Shown piece after piece: positions 9,985 through 21,639 of a DNA stretch of 64,000 nt (positions are counted from its first letter, which is position 1; every line of letters starts with the position of its first letter). The translations under genes and the position numbers were made by a program. Below the pieces are notes generated by a model that was not told the origin of the DNA, ran no database searches, and worked only from the letters and a program-made list of their open reading frames with translations. The stretch is taken from positions 55,253,112-55,317,111 of the forward strand of contig OX235265.1 in NCBI GenBank assembly GCA_944472135.2, written 5' to 3'. This DNA comes from Trichobilharzia regenti (taxonomy: Eukaryota; Platyhelminthes; Trematoda; Strigeidida; Schistosomatidae).

Positions 9985-10560
9985 AACGCTATCCAAACAA
10001 CCTTTCTGGCGTGGTAGGACCTCAAGAGACATAAGTCTCTGCCAGTATAGCTTGTTGGGACATCGCGGTGTTCAAGCCCAACCACCACGTCAAGGTAGCA
10101 GCTTTCGGTCGGGACTGGCCGCCTGGATGCAGTTTTCCAGTCTTGACCTCACCAGAGATGTATATAAGGAGGTGAACATATCTCTGGTGATTCTAGTAAA
10201 GGCTCTGTGAATCGCCTATAAGGATCTGAAACTACGTGCAGCCACTGCGCGACAGTGTGCTGTAGTTTTTAAATCGTGGCTAACTATGACACCTAAATCC
10301 AAATGAGTCTTATTCCCCCTAGTTCGTAGGAGCTAATGCTTGCGTGTCCGGTGCGTACAGTTGCACATTTCGCTACATTTATCGGGAGCGTCCACTCTCT
10401 GGACCACTGAAAATTTGTTCAGATCTTCTCGCAAAGTAAGCTTATCACTGTCGCCCTTCAGCTCCCTCCAGTCATCTGCGTATAGGACCATAGGGGAATC
10501 GGTGAGCAGAGATAACTCATGCTCGTCCAGTCAACTCTTGGGGCGTTGAAGTCGCCGACT
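9985..10560 (-). pseudogene. CR1-like RT palm-to-C-terminus remnant
   Basis: Reading the minus strand across frames gives LLTDSPMVLYADDW (RT motif C, plus about 10470-10510). LDLGVIVSHDLKTTAHCRAV follows, then MFTSLYTSLVRSRLE and a PNKLYWQRLMSLEVLP segment, which is the usual C-terminal order of CR1-type ORF2. Several stops and shifts interrupt it. The segment joins directly to the endonuclease fragment, so an internal deletion of well over 1 kb is implied. Confidence 0.6.
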
Positions 10561-10595
10561 TTAACATTTCGAAATCCAGGAGTCTAGCTTCTCTA

Positions 10596-11033
10596 TTAGG
10601 AAGTACCGCGGTATGTGGTAATGAGGTCAATATTTTGGCGTGCACATTTAAGTCTGCAGCGTGGAAGTTCGCACGGTTCATTTTCATGAGCGAGTGCTTC
10701 GATGCTGCTCACTGTTAAGCATTTCTTGAGGTAGATGACTACGTCACCTTTGTGGCTTAGTTGGTTCATCCTATTCACTTCGAAGTTTGGTGGGTTAACT
10801 TCGTTGTCAGTGACATCGGGCGCGAGCCATGTCTCTGTGATGATAATTACATCCGGATTTCCGGAGTCTATCGTATTGACCAACTCAGTCCGTTTGTTCA
10901 ACAGGCTGCAGACATTTGTGTAGCAAACTGTCGATTCAGTTTGATGCTTCCGTGGCCTTTGTTTTCGCCGTTTGGGCGTCGTTCGCCTAATTCTAGAGCT
11001 GCAGACTGTCTTCTGACACAGTCTGCTAGGCAT
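10596..11033 (-). pseudogene. CR1-like endonuclease N-terminal fragment
   Basis: CYTNVCSLLNKRTELVN is the start of a CR1-type endonuclease, followed by DVIIITETWLAPDVTDNE (catalytic Glu) and a VVIYLKK strand. The frame stops at 10596, before the GDFN motif, and is basic and Arg-rich upstream. No intact protein is possible. The residues before CYTN may be the end of an ORF1/ORF2 linker. Confidence 0.75.
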
Positions 11034-11858
11034 AAGTCGGCACGGACATATATGCCTGATCCGTTAAGAATTTGCGAATTGCTTAGAATGGCAGCCGTCT
11101 CTTCTTTGGAGTTTAATACGACTTTGAGGAGACGTACAGGCTGACTTACTGTAGAGTCAGGCTTTTGGCCGATTCTATATACGCTGTGTATTATTATGCC
11201 TGATACTGTTGTTGGCAGTAGCTTATCTAAGAGCGACTTAACCAGGTTAATCTTTTAAACTTCTAGTTCTGTAAGGAGTGCTCACTTGGTACCTGTCATG
11301 TACGCCAAACTAGTGTTGATTGAGTAGATCAATCATTGTGTTACCTGCCACTGCAGCAAAACTACGGTATACTTTGACTGTATTAACGTCTCTCATCGGT
11401 TCAACTGATCCTTCTCTATTTGTAGTCGTTTGTTTCCATACCTTGTTTATGAGAAGTTTTCCAAGCAAGTGATGACTGCGATTTTTGCGTACCGATTTAT
11501 TTGTCTTTTGGAAAATAATGTCCTACAATTTCACACCCTTGTGTGAGAGTTAGTATAGGATGTTATAAGACTTATATTATGTACCTCAGTTTATCTCCCG
11601 CTATACCGTGAGCATTCGTGTGAGATATTTTCAATTCTGGTTTGATTTTTTCATACTTCACCACGATAGTGTGTGCATAGTTTGAATCTAAGCTTACACA
11701 ACCAAGAAATCTTTGGTAGGAAGTATTTCTAACGTGATATCTTTTGTTTATTCCCAATTCCACAAATACTGGGTTTCTAGGACGTTGACATCTAATGCCG
11801 TATACTAACTACCCTAACTATTCTTTATGCATATGCTCTAATTAATACTCTAGTCAAT
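11034..11858. other. no gene recognised
   Basis: Spacer between the deleted LINE and the Penelope-like element. It may hold the decayed 5' part of the latter, but I could not place any motif. Confidence 0.4.
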
Positions 11859-12323
11859 ATGGTTAAAAGAGAACTAATGGATAATCCCGAACTCAGTTAT
11901 AGGACAAAGCCACCCATTGAGGAAATTATTTTAAGAACTCAGTTATGCGTCACACCCACTATCTTTAAATTCTGGGGCAAAATATATAGACAGACAGAAG
12001 GAGTAGTAATGAGATCACCGATATCCCTTATCGTAGCAGATATTTTTGTGGACAGCTGGGAAAATATTACCCTTAAAACACTTAATCCTACGCCAAAAAT
12101 TTGGTGGAGATATGTGGATGACACTTTCACAGTGTTAAAAACAGAACATATCTCTAATTTCTTGACACATATAGACTCACTAGAAAAGGGAATAAAATTC
12201 ACATTTGAATCAGAAAATGAACAAGGAGAATTAGCTATGTTGGATTGTAAAATAAAAAAACAGAAGAAGCTAAACTGCACACTAGCGTTAAAAAAAAGCC
12301 AACGCATTCTAGTAGATATTTAG
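11859..12323 (+). pseudogene. PLE reverse transcriptase, palm fragment
   Basis: FKFWGKIYRQTEGVVMRSPI matches the PLE motif (F.F.GK.Y.Q..GV.MGSPIS; Gly is Arg here). It is followed by VADIFVDSWE, then WWRYVDDTFTVLK with the catalytic Asp pair (YVDD, 12111-12122), and IKFTFESENE..LAMLDCKI, the typical downstream block. A run of A residues at 12290-12297 shifts the frame; the next frame continues with a PTHSSRYLVF-type segment to about 12460. No telomerase-type or retroviral feature is present. Confidence 0.85.
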
Positions 12324-12569
12324 TCTTTAGTTCATCTCATCTGTTATCTGTAAAGACTGGCTTAATTAAGTGTCTAACAAATCAAGCAACAGCACCAAGT
12401 AGTACAACAAAAAACCTAAATGATGAAATAAAACAGAGAGAAGAAGCGCTGGTATTAAATAACTGTCCTTTGTAATGCATTAGGAAAATCAGAAAATATC
12501 AAAAGCAAAATAAAAACAATGGCGGAACTAATAGTGATAGCATATGTAGGAGAGAAAATAAGGTATCTA

Positions 12570-13081
12570 CAGTTTTACCATATACGGAGGGGACGTCTGA
12601 AACCTTACGTAGGATCCTTAATAAAGCGGGTATTAGGGTGGCATTTAAACCTACAAACTCACTCAGGACCAACCTCTGTAGGTTAGAGGACCCTGTTGAA
12701 TCAACTAGACAAAATGATATAATTTACAAAATACCTTGTAATTTCTGTGAGATCAACTGCATAGGTCAAACTAGTAGATCAGGAGTAGTCAAATTGTCAG
12801 AACATAAGAATTTAGCGAAGGTTAGGATGATTGACCCCACGAAGATAAATGATTTAGAAAAAAGCTCAGCAGTTGCACTGCATGCATTAACACATAACCA
12901 CACAATAGGGTGAGAGACGGTTAAAATTCTAAGAAGTGATATAGGTAGGTGGAGAGAGAGGTTGATTACTGAATCCTTGTTCATCGAGTCTACACCCAAC
13001 ACGTGCAATAGGAGTGACCCATCACTCATACCGGAAATATGGGAAATACTACTACCAATCAAATCAAGCGATGAAAAATAA
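12570..13081 (+). pseudogene. PLE GIY-YIG endonuclease region
   Basis: From LNKAGIRVAFKPTNSLR the frame reads RQNDIIYKIPCNFCEINCIG, then QTSRSG and a SEHK motif. These are the conserved start (IYKIPC..C), the Cys pattern, the IGQT strand and the nuclease EH region of Penelope GIY-YIG domains. The YIG tyrosine is Cys here (NCIGQT), which would harm catalysis. A TGA at 12911-12913 interrupts the frame, after which LRSDIGRWRERLITESLFIE continues to a TAA at 13079-13081. Confidence 0.82.
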
Positions 13082-13200
13082 TGGGATTATATAAACCAAG
13101 TTAGAAAGTTGTGTGAGTACCTTAATATGATTATGAGCAATAAATTGTGCTCGAAACGTCATCAGTAAATACTACTGTGAGACTTTTTCAAAATAAATTT

Positions 13201-13710
13201 TACCCGTGGTAGAGCGTTCCTTCATGTGTAGCTTTCGGGTAGGGTCTACCTTCTTTAGAACTTGATTGATTAATGAACAACGATGAAGTTTTCGAGGAGT
13301 GCAGTAGTTCAGGTTGCTATACTTCTAACATACAGATAAAACAAAACCCCAGATACGTTTTCATACAATGGTAGGAAAGAAAACTATAATTAGGTGAAGA
13401 TTTGTTGGGCTCTACGGAGTGATGGACACGTCAGCTGCATTGTGAGTATATTCAGTTATGAATCATGGAATCTCCAGCTGTTTATTCTTGGCATCGTATG
13501 GACCTACAGTTATGTGACTAATTCCAACAGTAGATTGGTGTCATATTTTTTCGGCGGACTTTGCTTATCGAGGAGGACATTGGCTAGGTAAATGCAGAAC
13601 GTCCTATCAGCTTTGGTGGATGAAGTTGTCAAGCTACATTTCCTGATTTACTCTACGTTTAATCTGCATATTATTTACAGTGCTACTCCACTTGACATCT
13701 CTAAGCATCG
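13201..13710. other. no gene recognised
   Basis: Spacer between the PLE tail and an RTE fragment; no motif seen. Confidence 0.4.
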
Positions 13711-14275
13711 ATGTTTCACAGTGGTAAAGTAGGCCAGAGCGACAAAACGCTAAGTTTTCTGGACACCTTGAGCAGCAATCTTCGAATGTTTGGCATGCGA
13801 TTCGCTCCTCTCAACTGTAGTATGATGCTCCATGACCGGGATACATTATCTCCTAGCTTGAAGATAAAGAGTGAAGTGGTAGAGCTTGTTGATCACTTTA
13901 CTTATATGTGAAATCGCATCAGCCCTAACGGTCTAATTGCTGGCGAAATCTCGCTACGGATACAAAGAGCTTCTGTGGCATTTTCCAACCGGCATCATCT
14001 CTGACGTAGACGTGATATTTGGCCATTGGTCAAAGGATGTGTGTATTGCGTAGCAGTTTGCACCGTCCCGCTTTATACCTGAGATGTGAGTATTGAAAGT
14101 GGAATATATGAAAGGACTAGCTGTCTTTGACCACAGCCGTTTGCGTTTTATTTTCTGTGTTAGGTGATATAATAGGGTGAGTAATATTGAGGTTAAACGT
14201 CGAGTGCTAGGTGATGGGGGGGAGGGGAAATCAATCGACGAGGTTGTGAAGTTGCATCGAAAGATCATGAGACAG
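13711..14275 (+). mobile_element. RTE (SR2-like) 3'-coding fragment, decayed
   Basis: Plus strand. LDTLSSNLRMFGMRFAPLNC, then SEVVELVDHFTYM, a DEIS..IQRA-like segment near 13945-13980 and a SVDEVVKLHRK-like segment near 14230-14260 correspond in order to the RT thumb and C-terminal domain of the RTE at 6400-9950. Many stops and frame changes. It is older than that copy. The two sit in opposite orientation. Confidence 0.75.
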
Positions 14276-14285
14276 TTGACTTCCA

Positions 14286-15700
14286 TGTTGTTTCCGACGC
14301 CTCTGAGGCTGAATGTGGAGCTGCTGTCTACATCAGAACTACTTTGAGAAGTTATATAGATGTCCGCCTAGTAATCAGGAAACCTGGAGTCGCACCTCTA
14401 GAGACCATTCGGATTCCAATACTGAGCTTACTGCTGCCTTGCTGGCAGTCCAGCTACTTACAACAGTGCGTAAGGGGTTGAATCACCCTTTGTATCCTGC
14501 AACGTTTTGGACCGATCCCATGAACGTGGTATATAATATACGTACCGAACCAGCAAGATACACATGTTTTGTGGCTATCAGAGTGTCTCAAATTTGTGAA
14601 ACCACAGGTGTCGACTACTGGAGGTGTACGCCGCCAAGAGAAAGCACTGCTGACGTGACATAAGGAGGAGTTACTGACATGGATATGGTTAAGAATAAGT
14701 GGTGGTGGGGGTCATGAATTCCCCGACGTGAGAGATGTGTGGTTCAGCAGGGAAGATGAACCGCCAACATGTAAGGGTGCTTGAGAGCTGAAGACAAATG
14801 TCAGGTTGACGTATACGCGAGAGAGATATTCAGGTCCACATCCACCCTTTGAATATTGCCCTTCCTGGCATAGATTGCTGAAGGCTGATGCATGGTTGAC
14901 TAACCATGCTATATATTTGAAGGTCATATATCTTCTAGAATACGATAACATGAGTGTGGGGCCACTGAGAGTTGGAGATATACGTAATGTGGTGACGGCG
15001 ATCTTGAAGGCCACTCAGTAGTTAGCATGTGGTGAAGTCACCAGAGAGGACAGTCCCGACTTGGCAGATTTTAGAGTATGGCTGGATAGATTAGTTGCAG
15101 TAATTTCAGTTGGAATCGCTAGAGTAGGTGGACGCCTAGAAACGTCAGAAGCACTATATCAGACGCACTGCCCAGTGCTATTGCCCTTCTGGCACCCAGT
15201 CACTGCTGTCATAGTAGGACACCACCACTTCCTCGGGAATCATCTGAGTTGGTCCCAAGAGTTAGCAAGCATTCGAGAGAAGTATTGTATAGCGGAAGGA
15301 GGCGCTAATGTTCGCAAAATAATTGATAAGTGTGTGGAATGTAAACAAAGGAATGCTCGTGTAGCTCAACAGATGGTCATGCCACTTTCAGTGTGGCAAT
15401 TATTCGAGGGAGCTATTCATATGAGTGTCTGAGTGGACTTATCCGGACCTTTTGTGGGTAAGATCTTATGTGAGACGTATGGTTGCTTGTCTATTTGTTT
15501 GAAGATTAGGGCTGTGCATATCTGAACATTTCAAAATTTTCACATTCATTGGTGAATCCAACTCAAACTCTACATGCGATGAGTTATACATCCAACTGAG
15601 GAAGGTCCTTTAGAAACAGCTGATATCTACTTGCAGTGAAATGTTTGGTTGAGTTATATAAAAGTTCAGAAGGGTACAGGCAAACCAGTAAGGATTAGCT
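14286..15700 (+). mobile_element. BEL/Pao LTR-retrotransposon pol relic (RNase H and integrase)
   Basis: A decayed pol on the plus strand. It starts with SDASEAECGAAVYI (14288, RNase H), then a frame-shifted LELTAALLAVQLL-type block and TFWTDPMNVVYNI (14505-14545), followed by CETTGVDYWRCTPPRE...ADVT. A region with SWHRLLKADAWLTNHAIYLK (14860-14925) is the BEL linker. Next comes the integrase zinc-binding domain (15060-15430), then YGCLSICLKIRAVHI (15480-15522) from the integrase core. The order is that of the BEL/Pao superfamily. No LTR was found. Confidence 0.78.
15061..15432 (+). pseudogene. BEL/Pao integrase zinc-binding domain
   Basis: Contains the HHCC pattern: HPVTAVIVGHHHFLGNHLSW supplies the histidines and KIIDKCVECKQRNARVAQQM the cysteines. 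A preceding VGGRLETSEALYQTHCPVLL segment is the conserved BEL lead-in. The frame stops at 15430-15432 just where the catalytic core (VD.FGPF) should start; sense continues in shifted frames. Not functional. Confidence 0.8.
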
Positions 15701-18700
15701 TATTGAAATAGAGGTGGTAGCATAAGCTTCTGGGGTTAATTAATAAATTGTAAAATTCATATTATGAAATAAAAATTATAAACATATATATATATAGATA
15801 TGAACTTCGTCAACAGTTATTCCACTTAGACTGACGTATTTTCCCGGATGACCGGAACAGTTATCCCAGTTAAATGCCTTCTTCCTAATTGTAAATCACA
15901 CAGAATAATCTTACATTTAGTTAGTATAAGGGTACCACAAAAATGCAATACGGCGTAATTAGACAATGGTTTCCAAACATTTACGAAATGAGTCCTGATT
16001 TATCCTAGCAGGTTAGGTCTTATTGCTTCTGTATTTGAGGTTGAAAAACGGAATTGACTAAGCAGTCAGTTACACAGTGGTCGTAGTGACTGATGGGTGT
16101 GAAAGGTTTCTATTCATTACGAACAGTTATAGATACCTGGATTCCCTACTGAAAGAGATAACACGAAGATACTGAGGTATATTTCATTTTCTCTAGTTGC
16201 CTATTTTATAGTGTGATTAGACTGGGACTCAATGGTAGTCAAAGCAACATAAAACATCCTGATAATCACATCTGTAACTGGATATTCGCCAAGATTTGCG
16301 TGTTACGCTGATTCAGCCACATCGGTTCAGGGGAACGCACCTTTCTTATAAGTGATCTATGTTTTACTACTTTATAGCACATTACAGTGTGAGTTCACTT
16401 GATGTTGTTTTTAAAATAATATTTTCTCACATCAAACGAGTCTTCAAAATAAGCTAGTTCAGTGAGATCTCCCTGCTTTCTCTGACTCACTAGTAAATAA
16501 ATAACTTTAATACGGATAATCGTGATCCATTTCGTCGCCAACAACTGTAGTGAGTCATGTTCTCCTTTGATGAAGATTGTCACAAATGGAGGAAAGACAA
16601 CTGGGCATACATGACTAGTCATGGAACATCCTTCACAACCACCTATGTGCGAGTACAGGATGGCACCACTTAAAATTGTACAGGTGGTGTTGTTTATGGC
16701 TTTGTCTAAGAAAGTGCCTAGCAATGGATATTCCAGGAAGGAGCACTTTAAGTCTCATTGTGGTGACAGCTGTCTGCCGAAATCGGTAGACAGCATTTTA
16801 CGTCAACGTTTACGTCCCGTATCTTGGTCATGAGAAAAAACAAGAACAAAGACTAACTCAACAAACAGTCATAGCACACTTTTGCGTGGGCGGCTACTAT
16901 TTGCAGATATATAGTCTGACCTTCAATAAAACGGTCACAAAGAGATGATAGAACAGCTTCCAGTGAGAAAACGACCAACCAGAAGACGCTGTTTCTCTGC
17001 TAAAATGTAATGTATATAAAAATATATAAATGTCTCTTGATTTCCTCAACAAACGATCTGTTGCCTGAGTCCTGTCTTCGTTACATCATTAGATAGTGTG
17101 CTGATCCAGATTGTCTAAATTGCAATAATGACTAAAAGGGGTCATTTTGAAGCAGATTATTTTTGTAAGAAGATTCCAAAAGCTATCCAGAGTTAAGGGT
17201 CAAAATATTGGCTTTGGTGAACTTGGCTAAACCTATGTGATCATGCTTTTTTCTGTCATTGGTGTAAAAGTCCAACAAACTCGAATTATTTGTTTGAGGA
17301 TATGCACTCAAATGCACTATGTAGTCAATACGGGAGTCAACACAATGTGAAATCATTAAATTACTAATACTTACGGGATGGATATTATTTGCTGTAGGTT
17401 ATTGATTTATGACTAGACTGAAGGCTTAAACTGGTCAGTCAGGAGAACCAAAGCTTGATTATATTTGACATAATTGTATTGTATCTCGTGAAGTAGTATT
17501 GTCATCTATACGCAAAACTCTGAGTTCAGAGTGATGGGTGATTTTCGTAGATGTGCTGATGACATTTTTACACGTTGATTTATGAGACTCTGTGGTTTCT
17601 GTAAAACCTAAAGTAGTATGGGATTCCACTATGCAGGATGACTTCATATGGTATCTTTTACTAAAAAGAATGAAAGATAAGTTTATTAGATTGCTGGTCT
17701 CTTTTAATTAAAAGTATAATATTCTGTTAACCTTGTTTAAGTGGATTGGTGATACACCTGTCATTTGAAAGAACTATGTTCTGTGTTCGTATCAAGAGTT
17801 TGTAGCCTCTTTCCTACACAGCATTTTCGTAGATGTGTCTTCATATAAGTAATAAATCTATTTAAAAAATAATGACTTATGAGTCTTGCCTCCTAGGTGA
17901 ATTTGCTGATGTGAATGAACATCGCGGAGGAAATATGAAGTACCTAATATACGTTTCTATGGTTACCCAGCTGGGAAAAACAGTGCTCTGCATGCGAAAG
18001 GAAGTCCTTCTCCCGCTTTTACTATCATGGTAATGACCCTGGTGTTTACAGCTAATTTTTGACTGTTTCTAACTCTTCCATTATTTCAAACTCTGTCATA
18101 ATATCAGATTTCCTTTGCTTTTTATGCGCAACCTGATTGTAGCTCGCCCATTAGATATCTTCCGTAACCACGTAGTCCTTTCGCTCTTATTTAGCCTATC
18201 TTGTGTACTGCTTCAAATTTTGGCGTGTCCTACTGATAAGATTCATCCGTAGTGTATATATAAAGAGATGCTCATCGGTAGAAAAAAACATCAAATAGTA
18301 AGGAGATAGATTTGATATCAGAGAATCCAAATGGCACAGAGTAGCGGTGATACACGGAAAACATGAGAGAAACACCATATGAAGGCCATAAGTAGGACAA
18401 CATGGAAGATCGATGCAGATGGTGTGTTAAAGACAAGGTGCACACAATTTCGTTATATAGAGATAACAAACTTCAAATAAACATTCCTTTACCGAGTCTT
18501 TTTTTACCGTTACAATATTAGCGGCTTTGCTTATGACAATAGGTCTCTGTAGTTACTATCCCCTTTTGTGAAAACAATGTTATCGGTAATATAGTAGATA
18601 CTCTGCACTTTATTTGGACGAGGTGATCTAATATAGAATTGTTGATGGCTTTAACGACCTGAAGCCCGGCCAATGTGACTAGCTACACAGGAGCTGCTGA

Positions 18701-19887
18701 ATTGACAGATAAAAGAAGAGATGGCCAGTCTAGGCACTTCATCTTTCAGTTTTGGAATCACAGCCGTTTATGGGAAAATATAAGCTATAGCATTAGACGT
18801 TCTTTGAATCGGTTTTCCCATCTTGTTGGTCGTTATTCCACTTGGTATATCACCTTTGAATTGTAGTCGTATATATAGAGGCTTCTTCTTAACAGATGCA
18901 GAAGAGTTTTTTTGCCCTCTTGGTTATGTGTTTAGTGATGAATTTTTCAGAATGGCTGTTTTCAATAAACGTTTCATATACAACCTTAAGTTCATCTTCA
19001 GTCGCATCTTTTGAACAAATAGCTTCGAACCTATAGGTGAAGGTATTTAATTATTATGGTAATGTATATGGAGAACCTGGTGACGAATTTATCGAAAAGA
19101 GTTTTCTTTGTTCGCTAGTCAAACTTTTCAAAGTTTAGTGGGTATCTCCATTCAGTTGAAATTTTTACGTAAATGCACTAGTCTTAAATTTATCTTAAAT
19201 ATGAAAAAAATTAAATGAGGTGTTAATTTTGAATTAAGTTTGACGCGTAAAATAAGTATTTCATAAGAATTCACATTAATGAAACAGTAATTTACCCAAT
19301 ACGCCTTGATATTGATGGGTTCATTTTGGATGTAATTTATTACTACGTGCAAGTGAATCGAAAAATTTCCATTTTTCATTTGCAGATTCCTTTGAAGATT
19401 GTTTCACCAATTTACAGGGAAAGAATTTTGAGAGTATTAAGGAAACGTTTATGGAAGATCCCTTGATTTCCAAGTAAAAACTCAAGTGAGTAGTTGTTTC
19501 AACGATTTTGAATTACCTTCAGTTGTCTCATTCCTCGCGGATGTCAGTTGTTCGTACATTATTCGCAATAATTTCTAAGTGTTAAGCGTTATCAGATAAG
19601 ATTCCATCATTTCAACAGCTGTGAAGACAAAATGTATCTAATAGACCAAAAATCTTCATAAAGGACTTCTACATTGAAAGAGTGTACTATTTTTTAAGAA
19701 GTACAGCAAATTTTTCATTTCTATTCATTTCTATATTTGCCTCATTTAATTCTGCCATCACTTTTTTCGTTAATTACATTTCACGTAGAACATATGGCTT
19801 CAAACTTTGATGTCTCAGCAGCAGTGATGTTGTTTTGACAGTACATGGTCACTGGCATCACATCCAACGCCTCCACTTTGATGGGGT
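15701..19887. other. 4.2 kb without recognisable gene
   Basis: AT-rich sequence with only short frames. I found no transposon motif, credible exon or tandem array. The small frames at 16395-16833, 17459-17647, 18675-19014 and 19152-19379 have no recognised similarity and are probably chance. Confidence 0.45.
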
Positions 19888-20371
19888 TGTGGTGGCCAGA
19901 AAATATCAAATTATACGTTCACCTTAAAATAGTAAAAATAATTAATTCACAGAAAATCATGGTTGTTACGTGAAATTAGACAAGGACCTACCTGGTTTCG
20001 CGTGCAATACGGACGACACTTATTCCTTCTCCAGCTTTGCGCTTTCCACATTTCCCAACCAACTCTGCCCCGTACCTGATCAGTACGTCCACAATAGGAT
20101 CCTTTGCTCCAGTCTACTTTTCTCTCCGCAAGTGCCCTCCAGTCGTTGGCATCTCTTACGTGTAGTGAGCATCTGTATACCCAAGAAAAGGACTATTTCA
20201 TCCCTACCATTCTGTACGCCCATATATGAGTATTTTGGAACTATCGTAACTTTTCAAATAACTGCATTTTATGTTTATATTATTTGATGTGGGCTGAATA
20301 CCCTTCTACATACATACATGTTTGTATTTGTTTTGCGTATAAACGAACTTAGCCGTTTAGTCCACTACACA
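19888..20371 (+). repeat. putative 5' LTR of the Gypsy element
   Basis: Starts TGTGGTGGCCAG and ends ACTACACA (TG...CA), 484 bp. It is followed four bases later by TGGTGAGTCGG, a plausible tRNA primer-binding site (20376 onward). The first ~110 bases are repeated at 27602-27716. The limits rest on the TG/CA ends and the primer site only. Confidence 0.5.
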
Positions 20372-20504
20372 TAATTGGTGAGTCGGTTTTGAACACGGAT
20401 TATTTTTTCATATCTATATACAAACTTCGCCATTTTGTATTTTTATTGTAATTTTTTGTTTATGGTCCCACATCTGCTCGTCCCATCGCACCAATGTCTT
20501 CATA

Positions 20505-21240
20505 TTTTCGTCACCTACTCAGCCCAGTAAACTGCCTGAACAGAGAACTGTCAACGAGACACAGGCCACAGTAAATGCTATCACTAATTTTCGTTTACCG
20601 CGTTATGGCCTCGCAGAGACAAGGATTTGGTTCGGAGTTATTGGGTCTTTGTTGGAAGCACGCTGCATAGAGTTTCATAGAGCCGAATATAGCATCGTGC
20701 TGGCAGAACTACCTCCGTCAGTGTTGACAGAAATCATCGGTTTCACCGAAAAATCCTCAACGGGAAACCAATAATGCAAATTTAAAGCCTTTCTTAGACA
20801 ACGCACCAGTTGGTTGGACGAAAAAATCCACTGATTACTGTGATCTAGGAACGCACAGACAATTCTAGCTCCTCAGACACATGTGCCAGTTAGTTGGACT
20901 CTATAAAGTTGACGAGGCTGTGGTGAGATAGTATTATGGACGTCTTAGCAGATAACACCGTAGGTCATATAGCATCTGACAGCGCAACACCGTGTCAGTC
21001 CACACCCACGACAGACACAACAATACTTACCGCCAGTGCAGACTTCGCGGCAAGAATTGAAAAGTTGAAAATTAATAGGTCTGAGCTCCAGAGGTGGAGT
21101 TCACAAGCAAGGTCGCAACTAATACGATGACCTCTCTTCCGACAGCGTCCCAGCACGTCTTCTACAGACAGTAATATATGTTGGTACCGTAGAAAGTTCG
21201 GACGCCATGCCCTGAAATGTGTCAAACCGTGCATGTTTAG
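20505..21240 (+). pseudogene. Gypsy (CsRn1-type) Gag remnant
   Basis: LPRYGLAETRIWFGVIGSLL, then CIEFHRAEYSIVLAELPPSV and LTEIIGF match the capsid start of CsRn1-type Gag (LPPFW..NP..WF.Q.EA.F...G). A TDTTILTASADFAARIEKL segment (21015-21070) leads to CWYRRKFGRHALKCVKPC near 21180-21230, the CHCC-type knuckle of this group with the His changed to Arg. Frame changes separate these blocks. Confidence 0.75.
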
Positions 21241-21309
21241 TGGAGATGATCAGGCTCAGGGAAACGTCTTAGCCAGACAGTGATGGAGACAGCTGTTACC
21301 GTCAAGCAA

Positions 21310-21630
21310 ACAAGTCGCCTTTTCTATGTGATGGACAAAACTTCGGGCACCCTATTACTGGTAGGCACAATATCAGAAGTTAGCGTGATCCCTCCTACAC
21401 TATCCAGGTGATCTACTCGGATAACAGGAAAACTATCTCTCCGGGCAGCCAACCACACAAGTAAACAGACTTATAGCGAACGATCTCTTATAGTGGACCT
21501 AGGCTTACACCGCCGTTTCACACGGATTTTCATGGTAGCCGACGTGGGTCATGCCGTACTCAGGGCTGATTTTTCAAGTAATTTCAATCTGTTATTTGAT
21601 GTCAGCAATAAAAGCTGATTGATAACAGCA
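21310..21630 (+). pseudogene. Gypsy aspartyl protease remnant
   Basis: SRLFYVMDKTSGTLLLVG.ISEVSVIPPT corresponds to the protease start, where functional members have a DTGA motif just before EVSVIPP; the catalytic Asp is gone here. RAANHTSKQTYSERSLIVDL, RRFTRIFMVADVGHAVLRAD and NFNLLFDV follow, which is the usual C-terminal half. Two frameshifts. This copy could not process its own polyprotein. Confidence 0.72.
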
Positions 21631-21639
21631 CACAACTAA

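Larger units (their letters stand above)
9951..11033 (-). mobile_element. CR1-like LINE with large internal deletion
   Basis: Minus strand. The start of an endonuclease (10596-11033) is followed within 100 bases by the catalytic block of a reverse transcriptase (10470-10510) and its C-terminal region (down to about 9960). The rest of the endonuclease and the RT fingers are missing. The lower end abuts the leader of the RTE element. It belongs to a different CR1-like family from the one at 1-3577, judging by the peptide sequence. Confidence 0.7.
11859..13200 (+). mobile_element. Penelope-like element (PLE), 5'-truncated and decayed
   Basis: Plus strand: the palm of a Penelope-type reverse transcriptase is followed by a GIY-YIG nuclease, the combination that defines endonuclease-bearing PLEs. 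Frameshifts occur near 12290 and between 12470 and 12620, with a nonsense codon at 12911-12913. The coding part ends at 13081. The tail contains a GCTCGAAACGTC sequence (13149-13160) that resembles part of a hammerhead, as reported in PLE terminal repeats. The 5' part of the RT is missing. Confidence 0.82.
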
